From assembly GCA_030639305.1 (NCBI GenBank), contig DAOWCY010000269.1, positions 1 through 8,307 on the forward strand: DNA of 8,307 nt, read 5' to 3'. The notes beneath the pieces were generated by a model. That model worked only from the letters and a program-made list of their open reading frames with translations, was not told the DNA's origin and did no database searches. Of the stretch, positions 1 through 6,422 are shown piece after piece. Source of the stretch: JAGLQA01 sp023135565 (GTDB lineage: Bacteria; Acidobacteriota; Aminicenantia; UBA2199). A program made the position numbers and the translations under genes. The first letter of the stretch is position 1, and each line of letters opens with the position of its first letter.

Positions 1-2
1 TT

Positions 3-61
3 GCCTCCGGCGGCCCCTGCCGGGGAGGCCAAACTTTTGTAAAAGTTTGATCAAAACTTTT
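3..61. repeat. Cluster of inverted repeats at the left edge
   Basis: Three adjacent dyads lie here. GCCTCC (3-8) pairs with GGAGGC (24-29), with an inner GGC/GCC extension. AAACTTTT (31-38) pairs with AAAAGTTT (41-48). The segment 41-61 is itself nearly palindromic around GATCA, with one unpaired base. The GC-rich stem followed by a short T-run could terminate a gene to the left of the window, or the cluster could be part of an intergenic repeat family. No gene is visible to the left, so its role cannot be decided. Confidence 0.45.
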
Positions 62-93
62 AATTATTTAAAATCAAAAGCGCTCACCCGCTG

Positions 94-132
94 CCCCTCA
101 TAGGTTCCCCGTGCCACGGGGCCTGTCGATTT
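94..132 (+). repeat. REP-like palindromic element, copy 1
   Basis: The order is CCCCT, CATAGGTT, then a perfect 6-bp hairpin CCCCGT-GCC-ACGGGG (107-121), then CCTGTCGATTT. A second copy lies on the minus strand at 4666-4625. It has the same upstream block (CCCCTTATAGGTT) and the same GCC loop, but its hairpin arms are GGGGTC/GACCCC. Matching flanks and loop with different but still complementary arms suggest a family of short intergenic palindromes selected for structure. No transposase is visible nearby. Confidence 0.55.
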
Positions 133-185
133 CATGAATAGATTTTAAACGAAAAAAAACAGGATTTCAAGGGCAACAACCTGTG

Positions 186-214
186 TTGAAAAATAAATTT
201 TTTTATACTATACT
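186..214 (+). promoter_or_regulatory. Promoter of the GH25 gene
   Basis: TTGAAA (186-191) and TATACT (209-214) are separated by 17 bases. Each hexamer matches the sigma-70/A consensus at five of six positions. Transcription should start near 221, giving an A-rich leader of about 90 bases before the ATG at 311. No dyad that would act as an operator or riboswitch is evident in that leader. Confidence 0.6.
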
Positions 215-310
215 ATTTTCGTGAGAAAAAAAAATAAAAGGGTCTTTAATTGTTCTAATTCGTTTATTCCAGGGAATGAAAAGTCCTAAAAAAAAAATCA
301 GGAGGATAAA

Positions 311-958
311 ATGAGTGAAAAAGAAAGCACTGCTGCCCCGGTGACGAACGGGGTAGTAGATTTGTCCCACTTCAATAAAACAGTGGATTTTAAAGCAGCG
401 AAGCAGGACGGTATTCTCGGCGTCATACACAAAGCTACCCAGGGCACCGGTTTTATAGACCCGCTCTATCACAGCCGCAGGGAAGAAGCACTAAAAGCCG
501 GGCTGCTGTGGGGCGCTTACCATTTCGGCAGCGGCGGCAACGGTGAGAACCAGGCAAAATTTTTCTTAGGCATCGTCAACCCGGCACCCACGGATTTGTT
601 GATTTTAGACTTTGAGCAGGATTTCCAGGGCGACAGTATGACTGTGCCGGAAGCCGAGGCTTTCGTTTCCTATGTGCAAAAACAGACCAACCGCTGGCCC
701 GGGCTTTATGGCGGCAGTTACCTTAAAAAGTTGTCCGCCGGGAAAAGTGAAATCCTGAGCAAATGTTGGTTGTGGCTGGCCGAATACGGCAGCCACCCTG
801 TTTTACCGGCAGGCTGGGACGCCTGGACGCTGTGGCAGCACACAGACGGTAAAAATGGGCCGCAGCCCCATTCGGTTAAAGGCATCGGCGCCTGCGACCG
901 GGATAAATTCAACGGCGACAGCGACGCTTTAAAGAAACACTGGCACCAGGGAAGTTAA
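311..958 (+). CDS. GH25 family lysozyme-like muramidase
   Basis: This 215-residue protein has the glycoside hydrolase family 25 fold signature, whose members cut the N-acetylmuramic acid to N-acetylglucosamine bond of peptidoglycan. Visible landmarks are GVVDLSHFN (Asp17), HKATQGTGFIDP (40-51), GAYHF (68-72), the catalytic strand LILDFE with Asp100 and Glu102, WQH (175-177) and DRDKFNG (196-202), whose Asp198 fits the last active-site acid. The single domain spans nearly the whole protein, with no cell-wall-binding repeats. AGGAGG at 300-305 lies five bases before the ATG and fixes the start. The N-terminus (MSEKESTAAPVTNG) is hydrophilic, so there is no signal peptide or membrane anchor. It may be a phage-type endolysin needing a holin, or act on lysis, but no phage genes adjoin it. 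The family call is firm; the biological role is open. Confidence 0.9.
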   Translation: MSEKESTAAPVTNGVVDLSHFNKTVDFKAAKQDGILGVIHKATQGTGFIDPLYHSRREEALKAGLLWGAYHFGSGGNGENQAKFFLGIVNPAPTDLLILDFEQDFQGDSMTVPEAEAFVSYVQKQTNRWPGLYGGSYLKKLSAGKSEILSKCWLWLAEYGSHPVLPAGWDAWTLWQHTDGKNGPQPHSVKGIGACDRDKFNGDSDALKKHWHQGS

Positions 959-959
959 A

Positions 960-1021
960 CGGTAGTTAAACGTAAAAATTAGGCAAAATGCAGCCTTACC
1001 CCCTACCGCTTAAAAATTTTT
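960..1021. terminator. Possible terminator between convergent genes
   Basis: The GH25 and SNF2 genes converge on this 117-base gap. CGGTAG (960-965) pairs with CTACCG (1003-1008), and AGGC (981-984) pairs with GCCT (993-996) inside it. The outer stem is followed by CTTAAAAATTTTT, whose A and T runs could serve either strand. The loop is long, so the call is weak. An octamer, GTTAAACG, also occurs twice (954-961 and 965-972). Confidence 0.3.
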
Positions 1022-1075
1022 GAAAGGTAACTCGTTTATGGAGAAGTGTTAAAGCCGCCCCTTATGGGCCACCTG

Positions 1076-4000
1076 CTAAGGGGCGAATAAACGCAAGATT
1101 TCACCTTTGCTGAGATTGCGCAGGGTTTTGCTTTCTGAAGTGATCAAATCTTCAACCAGGGCCTTTTTCTGTTCCTGGAGCGCCAGCATCTTCTCTTCGA
1201 TAGAACCGGCCAACACCATCCGGTAAACCAGCACCTTCCTGGTCTGGCCGATGCGATGGGAACGGTCGATGGCCTGGGCCTCTACAGCCGGGTTCCACCA
1301 GGGATCGAAAATAATTACATAATCGGCGGCGGTCAGGTTAAGGGCGTACCCCCCGGCTTTTAAGCTCAATAAGAAAACCTTAGCCTGTTCGTTTTCCTGG
1401 AAACGCCTGATGGCCTTTTCCCTGTTCCCCACATCAACGGAGCCGTCGATATAAGAATATTCGATCTTTTCTTTATCGAGATGTTCCCGGAGAATTTTTA
1501 ACACCCCCACAAATTGAGAAAAAATCAACACTTTGTGATCTTCAGACAAAATATCTTCCAGCAGTTCCGTGAAATGGTTGAATTTCGCTGAAGGGATGTG
1601 AGCATACTTTTTGTCCGCTAAACCGGGGAAAAGACAAATCTGCCTTAAACGCAGCATGGCTGTAAAGATTTGCAGCGTCGATTTCGACACATCTTGTTCG
1701 TCTACCTGTTCTTCCAACTCTGCCTGGAAGCGGGCCGCGGTTTCGGCGTAAAGCCGGGCCTGCTCTTCGTCCATGTCTAATTTCGTTTGGATCTCGATCT
1801 TTTCCGGCAGATCCTGCTCCACCTGCTCTTTTTTACGGCGCAAGATAAAAGGATAGATCATCTTCTTTAACAATTCGATTTTGTCTTTTTCTTTATCTCT
1901 TTCGATGGGCAGGGTAAATTGGTTTCTAAACCAGCGCCGGGTGCCTAAAAAACCGGGCAGCAGGAAATCGAAAAGAGACCATAATTCCAGGCTGTTATTC
2001 TCGATGGGGGTGCCGCTGAGAGCCAACCTGTGTTTGCCTTTGAGGATTTTGGCCGCTTTGGTGGCCAGGGAAGAGAAGTTCTTAATATTCTGGGATTCGT
2101 CCAATATTATGTACTCGAAATTAAAATCCTTAAATATCTCGATGTCGTTTCTCATGGTGGCGTAACTGGTGATAACCAGGTCTTTTTTGCCCCATAAGCG
2201 GGAATCTTTGTCCCTTTTGACACCTAAGTGGCGGTAAAATGTTAAACCCGGCGTGAATTTCCCGATCTCGTTCTCCCAGTTGGGCACAGCCGAAACCGGC
2301 ATTACCAGCAGCGCAGTCTGCAGTTCTTTTCGATCTTTTAAAGATTGCAGCAGGGCCAGGGTCTGCACAGTTTTACCCAACCCCATGTCGTCGGCCAGGC
2401 AGCCGGGAAAATCGCCGTCCCTGAGGAAATTGAGCCATCTAAAACCTTCCTCCTGGTAATTTCTCAGTTGGCCGTGGAATCCCGGGGAAATTTTGTAGGT
2501 GTTACCGGGAATTTCTTTAAAATCCAGCAATTTTTTTTGTGTTTGCAGCAGTTCCGAAAGACCGGGAATCTGCGCCATTCTTTTATCGTAGAGCGCTTCG
2601 ATAAGGACATAGTTCTTAGAAGGCACCCGGAAGACGCCGCCGTGCTGTTCCCCGTATTTGTAGATATGAACCAGTTTGTCGATTTCGGCTTTAGTGACTA
2701 AGTGCAGCATCCCTTTTTCGTCGATAACGGTTTGTTGATCGGCGTCGATGCTCTCGATTTTGAAACCCTGGCCTGCGGCGCCGTCGTGCACCATGGGTGT
2801 AAATTCCAACCAATCGATGCCCCGGGAAACGGTTACTTCTATCCTGCCGGCAGCGCCGCCGATATAACGCCGCCATTTTTCGCTGTATATTTTGAAACCT
2901 TTCTCCAAGTATTGTCTACCTTTTTCCACTAACCACTTTAAGTAATCGTTGCCCCGGAAAGAAAAAAATGAATAAATCGACTGATCCTGTTTTTTGCGTC
3001 CGATCTCCTCTTTCAGCAGGCTGTCGCTTTTCAGCAGATCGAAGCAGGCAGCCTCGAATGTGTCGTCCCGTTCGTAGAAATAAACCTCTTTGCCCGGGTT
3101 TTGGGCTACGAATTTTTTTATCTCGCCGCTGTAGTCGAATTCTATTTCTAAATGTTCTCTGCCCGCGGCGCTGTGGACGGCGCCATTGTCCGGGCCGGCA
3201 TCCGCACCCGGTTTCGCGGTCCCGCAAATCTTTAAAACGGGTGCCGGCAGCAGGGTGAACTTATATTTTTTCAGGATTTTCGCTGCCACTTTTATGTGGG
3301 GGGAGGCGATCTCTTTAAGCGCCGCCGCGATCTTCTCGAAATCGTACAGGAAGAAGGTTTTTTGGGTCTGTAGGAAATTAAAAAGAGCGAAAAAATGGGC
3401 TGCTTCTTCGGGCACGGCAAAATAGTGCTCATTGTCGGCGGATTCGAAAAAGATATAGATATTTGCGTCGCTTATTTTGATTTCGTAGTTGTTCCCGGCA
3501 TTAAGAACCCGCTTGCCGGCAGCGGTAAATTGCAAAAAGATATGGAATTCGTTCTTGTTTTTTAAGGAAGGCGCGAATCTGACCGCTGCTTTTTTGAATT
3601 TGACGCTGTGCAGGGGCTTGTACTCTTTATCGACATCCTCCGGCTGGCAGAAGAGTAAAACAGGCGGCCCAGGAGCAGCAAAAATTTCGCCGGCCATTTT
3701 TTCGAAATAGAGTTGGTTGAGCACTTTTATTTTTGCCGGGTAATCGGTTTTGTCGCCGGTTTCTAAAAGAAGGAGAGTAAAGAAATCCTGTAAAGCAGCC
3801 GGTATGTCCTGGAAATCGAATTCATAATCTGCCGCTCGGGCCGGAGGGATTTTTCTCGGTTTGTGGAGTGAGCCGTCTTTTTTTTGGGGGATAATCAGCG
3901 GCTGGAAATAGATAGTTTTGGCCCCGCTGAGGTCCTTGATTTTTACCTGTAGGTTGAGGCCCGGCCGGGCTTTGGGCCTATCGTCCTGCTCTTTATGCAG

Positions 4001-4543
4001 CGGCGGTTCCGCCTTTAACTTATCTAAAATATCTTCTAAATGGCGATTAAATAGTTTGTCGATTTTGGCCGGTTTCATCTCCCGGGATTTGATTTCCCGG
4101 TGTAAAAGATCGTAGTTAAAATCCGCCGGTTTATCGTTCTGCGCAGGCAGCCGGTCGATATATTTATCGATTTTTTCTTTTGCCATAACGAAAACTTTTT
4201 CGACGCTGCCCATCAGGTTCATGGTATTTTCCAGGTCGTGTTTAATAAAATAGAGGGCTGCTCTTATATAGATATTCCTGCTGCTTTCGCTGCCGTTTTG
4301 TTGGATACAGGAAACCCGGATGGGGTTGCCCAATTCGTCCGGTTTATTAAGAAAGATAACCGCGCCGTAGAAGCCGGAGTTCCTGTAAAGGTCGCGGTAG
4401 AGGAAGAGGAAGTGGTTCTCGGCCAGTTGGCCGATAGCTCCGTATTGAATCATTTTGTTATATTCTTTTTCGGGCCATATTTTGCCGAAGCGGGCTGTAG
4501 GGTCGTCGTGCAGGGCCAGTAGTTTTTCTTTAAAGGATGGCAT
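1076..4543 (-). CDS. SNF2-family DEAD-like helicase/ATPase
   Basis: This 1155-residue Swi2/Snf2 ATPase belongs to a family that uses ATP to translocate on double-stranded DNA and remodel protein-DNA complexes. The C-terminal half is complete: LRNYQEEGFRWL near 693, Walker A DDMGLGKT with Lys724, motif II DESQ (815-818), motif III SGTPIEN near 846, and motif VI DRSHRIGQ (1093-1100) after DPWWNPAVEAQAIDR. Residues about 560-690 resemble the helicase-associated region of bacterial SNF2 proteins. Residues 1-550 match nothing I recognise, and no Cys/His zinc-finger (SWIM) pattern is visible. I chose the ATG at 4543 because GGAG (4550-4553) sits six bases upstream. A TTG four codons earlier (4555) would overlap that site. 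A TATACT-like -10 lies at 4574-4579 without a clear -35. Candidate roles are repair, transcription recycling or defence; no partner gene decides between them. Confidence 0.93.
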   Translation of the reverse strand: MPSFKEKLLALHDDPTARFGKIWPEKEYNKMIQYGAIGQLAENHFLFLYRDLYRNSGFYGAVIFLNKPDELGNPIRVSCIQQNGSESSRNIYIRAALYFIKHDLENTMNLMGSVEKVFVMAKEKIDKYIDRLPAQNDKPADFNYDLLHREIKSREMKPAKIDKLFNRHLEDILDKLKAEPPLHKEQDDRPKARPGLNLQVKIKDLSGAKTIYFQPLIIPQKKDGSLHKPRKIPPARAADYEFDFQDIPAALQDFFTLLLLETGDKTDYPAKIKVLNQLYFEKMAGEIFAAPGPPVLLFCQPEDVDKEYKPLHSVKFKKAAVRFAPSLKNKNEFHIFLQFTAAGKRVLNAGNNYEIKISDANIYIFFESADNEHYFAVPEEAAHFFALFNFLQTQKTFFLYDFEKIAAALKEIASPHIKVAAKILKKYKFTLLPAPVLKICGTAKPGADAGPDNGAVHSAAGREHLEIEFDYSGEIKKFVAQNPGKEVYFYERDDTFEAACFDLLKSDSLLKEEIGRKKQDQSIYSFFSFRGNDYLKWLVEKGRQYLEKGFKIYSEKWRRYIGGAAGRIEVTVSRGIDWLEFTPMVHDGAAGQGFKIESIDADQQTVIDEKGMLHLVTKAEIDKLVHIYKYGEQHGGVFRVPSKNYVLIEALYDKRMAQIPGLSELLQTQKKLLDFKEIPGNTYKISPGFHGQLRNYQEEGFRWLNFLRDGDFPGCLADDMGLGKTVQTLALLQSLKDRKELQTALLVMPVSAVPNWENEIGKFTPGLTFYRHLGVKRDKDSRLWGKKDLVITSYATMRNDIEIFKDFNFEYIILDESQNIKNFSSLATKAAKILKGKHRLALSGTPIENNSLELWSLFDFLLPGFLGTRRWFRNQFTLPIERDKEKDKIELLKKMIYPFILRRKKEQVEQDLPEKIEIQTKLDMDEEQARLYAETAARFQAELEEQVDEQDVSKSTLQIFTAMLRLRQICLFPGLADKKYAHIPSAKFNHFTELLEDILSEDHKVLIFSQFVGVLKILREHLDKEKIEYSYIDGSVDVGNREKAIRRFQENEQAKVFLLSLKAGGYALNLTAADYVIIFDPWWNPAVEAQAIDRSHRIGQTRKVLVYRMVLAGSIEEKMLALQEQKKALVEDLITSESKTLRNLSKGEILRLFAP

Positions 4544-4624
4544 GTGGTGCTCCAAAAGATTAAGTTAATAGATAGTATATCTTAAAAAACAGTAAAAGAA
4601 AAGAATACAAAACACGAACATGAA

Positions 4625-4666
4625 AAAAACGGACGTCGGGGGTCGGCGACCCCAACCTATAAGGGG
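4625..4666 (-). repeat. REP-like palindromic element, copy 2
   Basis: On the minus strand this reads CCCCTTATAGGTT, the hairpin GGGGTC-GCC-GACCCC (4653-4639), then CGACGTCCG and a run of seven Ts. It is the partner of the element at 94-132 (same flank and loop, different arms). Because it follows the DUF3368 gene on the same strand and ends in a T-run, it could also act as a terminator for that operon. The T-run starts nine bases after the stem, which is far for a classical terminator. Confidence 0.5.
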
Positions 4667-4717
4667 CCTGGGAATTGCATATCAAGCCAGTTTGACCGGA
4701 AAACTTTTTTTTCCGTA

Positions 4718-4753
4718 TCATTGTAACATTTGAACGCACCGACCCCACTTTTT
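4718..4753 (-). repeat. Intergenic repeat, diverged copy C
   Basis: On the plus strand this includes TGTAACATTTGAACGCACCG followed by ACCCCACTTTTT. It aligns with the two near-identical copies at 5695-5743 and 5883-5923 through AACATT, two variable bases, AACGCACCGA and a final ACTTTT/ACATTTT. Its CCGACCCC (4739-4746) is also complementary to GGGGTCGG (4639-4646) in the neighbouring palindrome, so the pair could delimit a ~108-bp element. A pyrimidine-rich tail follows. Confidence 0.4.
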
Positions 4754-4798
4754 CTTTTTCACTTTTTCTGCCCCTTGCTCACCTTACCTCCACCAGGA

Positions 4799-5281
4799 CT
4801 ATACAATAGGATATTCCCGGTTTAATCGTAGGATTTCATTTAACAGTCCGATGGAAAAGTATCGTTGCTTTTCGATTAATTGTAAAAAATACTTTCTAAA
4901 TTCTCTTATCAACCCTCTTTTTTTTGCCAGGGTTAATAAACCGAGTGTCCCGATACATTTGATTCCAAAAGACTCCGCCGCATTTCGTGCTTTTTTATCA
5001 TCGATTATCAATAAATCCGCTTCTACCTCCAGGCAAAGAGAAATGGCTTCAATTTCCCCTTTCCCTAATTTAACCTGCACACTTCCTGCATCCTTTGGAG
5101 AGTAAACCCGGTTTTCGATAAAGTGCAAAATTTTTGCGGACTCAGCCTTCTCACTTCCTTTTTTTATTTCCAAAAAAACTGCCTGGGGAACTATGATTGT
5201 GGGGAAGAGTTTTTCTAATAATTCCAACCGGTCAATAACTGCAATAGAGATTAAAGGCGACGTATCGCTTACAACTTTCAT
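4799..5281 (-). CDS. DUF3368 PIN-domain toxin (VapC-like)
   Basis: This 160-residue protein has the DUF3368 type of PIN domain, a predicted metal-dependent ribonuclease and the toxin half of a type II toxin-antitoxin pair. The acidic active site is intact: SDTSPL with Asp6, VPQAVFLEI with Glu38, GKGEIEAISL with Glu76 and Glu78, and LLIIDDKKAR with Asp94 and Asp95. The characteristic GTLGLLTLAKKRGLI follows at 111-125. The length is normal for the family. Its ATG overlaps the stop codon of the upstream antitoxin by four bases (ATGA, 5278-5281) and has no strong ribosome binding site of its own. It is therefore probably made by translational coupling, which would keep toxin below antitoxin. RNA cleavage is known for PIN toxins in general; the target here is unknown. 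Confidence 0.85.
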   Translation of the reverse strand: MKVVSDTSPLISIAVIDRLELLEKLFPTIIVPQAVFLEIKKGSEKAESAKILHFIENRVYSPKDAGSVQVKLGKGEIEAISLCLEVEADLLIIDDKKARNAAESFGIKCIGTLGLLTLAKKRGLIREFRKYFLQLIEKQRYFSIGLLNEILRLNREYPIV

Positions 5282-5544
5282 AAGTTAGAGATGATCTTTA
5301 ATTCATTTTTGTAGTCGTCAAAGTCGATTAAAGAGATAGGGATTTCGTTTTTAGCAAGTATATCTTCAAATTCCCATTTTGATTTTTCGGCGAAGTCAGC
5401 GGCCATTTCTAAGGACAATTCTTTCGAAAGATATAGATTAACGGCAGTTAACATTTTCATTTGGCGGATAAGTTCATCACCTGACTTATGCATTGCAGCC
5501 ATCACATGAGTCGGGATTTCGATTTCGATCTTTTGTGTTTGCAT
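5278..5544 (-). CDS. UPF0175-family antitoxin (VapB-like)
   Basis: This 88-residue protein resembles UPF0175 proteins, small DNA-binding antitoxins usually found just upstream of DUF3368 PIN toxins. An N-terminal strand (KIEIEIPTHV) is followed by helices with LTAVNLYLSKELSLEMAADFAEKSKWEFEDILAKNEIPI (residues 32-70), where the SLEMAADFAEKSKWEF segment looks like the helix-turn-helix. The C-terminal tail (about 71-88) probably contacts the toxin. AAGGAG (5552-5557) lies seven bases before the ATG. It overlaps the toxin gene by four bases, forming a two-gene operon with its own promoter at 5562-5590. By analogy with other type II systems, the antitoxin or the complex should repress that promoter. 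The family call rests on pattern recognition and on the partner. Confidence 0.78.
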   Translation of the reverse strand: MQTQKIEIEIPTHVMAAMHKSGDELIRQMKMLTAVNLYLSKELSLEMAADFAEKSKWEFEDILAKNEIPISLIDFDDYKNELKIISNL

Positions 5545-5561
5545 TTTTTTACTCCTTAAAT

Positions 5562-5590
5562 AATATAATCTCTTTAGCTCCTGATGTCAA
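5562..5590 (-). promoter_or_regulatory. Promoter of the UPF0175/DUF3368 operon
   Basis: On the minus strand TTGACA (5590-5585) is a perfect -35 box, and TATATT (5567-5562) follows after exactly 17 bases. The predicted start near 5555 would give a leader of only about 11-12 bases, starting in or just before the Shine-Dalgarno sequence. A repressor covering the -10 would also cover the ribosome binding site region. Confidence 0.7.
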
Positions 5591-5694
5591 CAAAAAAAAG
5601 AGGATAAAATAAACTTTCACCGTTTCTCCCTGCCGGAGGGCGCACCCACCCCACTTTTCAAGAATATCTTTCCAGCGCATTGCCCCAATTTTTT

Positions 5695-5743
5695 AAATGC
5701 AGTTTTTTAACATTCCAACATTCCAACGCACCGAGCACATTTT
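5695..5743. repeat. Intergenic repeat, copy A
   Basis: This 49-base copy begins AAATGCAG and ends CGCACCGAGCACATTTT. It differs from copy B (5883-5923) mainly by a tandem duplication of ACATTCCA and a change in the short T-rich stretch after AAATGCAG. The two copies are direct repeats 188 bases apart. A shorter possible relative, CGCACCCACCCCACTTTTC, lies at 5641-5659. Confidence 0.65.
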
Positions 5744-5882
5744 GCATTTTGTGTGAGATTAGGGCAGTGGAGGAGTTATTTTAGATGGCCGGGGGAAAAA
5801 TTGTATCCCAAAGTAAAGAAATAGAGCAGCGTTCCCTGTCCGAAAACACTACTAACATGCAATATCCGGACCCTGGAGTTTA
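5744..5882. other. Unassigned spacer between two direct repeats
   Basis: This 139-base segment lies between repeat copies A and B. I read both strands for the missing C-terminal part of the PIN toxin at 5895-6152 and found no continuation of PIN motifs in any frame. Nor is there a promoter, terminator or RNA that I recognise. With one flanking repeat it may be a small inserted unit, or what is left after recombination between repeat copies. Confidence 0.4.
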
Positions 5883-5923
5883 AAATGCAGCATTTTAACA
5901 TTCCAACGCACCGAGCACATTTT
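5883..5923. repeat. Intergenic repeat, copy B, inside a toxin gene end
   Basis: This 41-base copy runs from AAATGCAG to CACATTTT and begins with a near-perfect dyad, AAAATGC-A-GCATTTT (5882-5896). On the minus strand it encodes the last residues of the truncated PIN toxin (from about VLGALEC) and supplies its stop codon. From CGCACCGAGCACATTTT to TTAACATTCCAA it matches copy A at 5695-5743. Confidence 0.65.
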
Positions 5924-6152
5924 CTACCGGGTATTTAGTAAAAGGTCTATACAGTGCGATTGCATTTTCAACCAATTTTTTATCGATCCTGAGCTTTGCT
6001 AACACATAGATAAACTCGCTGATTACTAATGGAGATAATGAAAATTCATTGTCTTTTATGGCCTGTTCAATTAAGATGTCTGATGTCTCTTGTTTATCTT
6101 TGTCCAGGTTAGCCGTAGAATATACCAACACGTTGGTATCAAAAAATATCAC
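5895..6152 (-). pseudogene. Truncated PIN-domain (VapC-like) toxin
   Basis: The 85-residue product keeps only the first part of a PIN nuclease: MIFFDTNVLVYS with Asp5 and Asn7, and LSPLVISEFIYVLAKL with Glu46. PIN toxins usually run to about 130-150 residues. The two later acidic residues of the active site, normally in the second half, are absent. The reading frame ends in the intergenic repeat at 5883-5923, so an insertion or a recombination between repeat copies probably removed the 3' end. The GTG start is supported by GAGG six bases upstream (6159-6162 region). The start overlaps the antitoxin gene by 14 bases, which implies translational coupling. The product is probably inactive as a nuclease. 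It could still bind the antitoxin, though this is inference. Confidence 0.72.
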
Positions 6153-6384
6153 TATTAACCTCGTTGCACAGCCTATCGATATCTATGGATTTATCGACTA
6201 CAGGATTAACCCGGTTCCTCAGTTTCTTAAACTTGCGGAATGCGGTCAGGTTTTTATCTTTTTCTTTACCCGGCCCTTTTATCTGTTCCATATTTTTTAA
6301 GTATTTATAGACTAAGTATTCATAGTAATTCCTAAGTTCTATTTTGGCCGCTTCGGGCAAAATATCTACTTTTATATCGGTCAC
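6139..6384 (-). CDS. VapB-like antitoxin, DUF2281-type
   Basis: This 81-residue protein has an N-terminal segment, ILPEAAKIELRNYYEYLVYKY (8-28), like that of DUF2281-type antitoxins (LPE...E...F.E.L..KY). A basic, charged linker follows, then a C-terminal arm, FKKLRNRVNPVVDKSIDIDRLCNEV (about 52-76), of the sort that wraps a PIN toxin. It starts at GTG, because the nearby ATG at 6386 is out of frame and meets a stop at once. GGAGG (6390-6394) is five bases upstream. It overlaps the PIN gene by 14 bases. The promoter is at 6423-6451, and a GC-rich inverted repeat sits between promoter and ribosome binding site. The antitoxin reading frame is intact although its toxin partner is truncated. The family assignment is moderate. 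Confidence 0.65.
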   Translation of the reverse strand: MTDIKVDILPEAAKIELRNYYEYLVYKYLKNMEQIKGPGKEKDKNLTAFRKFKKLRNRVNPVVDKSIDIDRLCNEVNSDIF

Positions 6385-6394
6385 ATTAACCTCC

Positions 6395-6415
6395 GCCGGG
6401 ATTTACCTTCCCGGC
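6395..6415 (-). promoter_or_regulatory. Inverted repeat at transcript start, before antitoxin RBS
   Basis: GCCGGGA (6395-6401) and TCCCGGC (6409-6415) form a perfect 7-bp dyad with a 7-base loop. The predicted transcription start (about 6416) is at its edge, and the GGAGG ribosome binding site begins at the next base on the other side (6394). It may be the operator bound by the antitoxin or by the toxin-antitoxin complex, or a 5' stem-loop that stabilises the messenger or shields the ribosome site. Confidence 0.5.
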
Positions 6416-6422
6416 ACTTATT

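Noticed and set aside
203..472. Minus-strand frame of 89 codons over the start of the GH25 gene
   Set aside because: It is antisense to a firmly identified gene and crosses that gene's promoter and ribosome binding site.
2345..2701. Plus-strand frame of 118 codons opposite the SNF2 gene
   Set aside because: It is antisense to the conserved ATPase motifs, and its product shows no recognisable domain.
4560..4748. Minus-strand frame of 62 codons upstream of the SNF2 gene
   Set aside because: It runs through the REP-like palindrome and a homopolymer-rich tract, has no convincing ribosome site and resembles no known protein.
5744..5882. Remnant of the missing PIN toxin C-terminus
   Set aside because: Frames downstream of the truncation show no later PIN motif, so a simple frameshift is not supported.
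1076..6384. A single defence operon of SNF2 ATPase plus two toxin-antitoxin pairs
   Set aside because: Each toxin-antitoxin pair has its own promoter, repeats and spacers of 255-350 bases separate the blocks, and no known defence partner genes are present.
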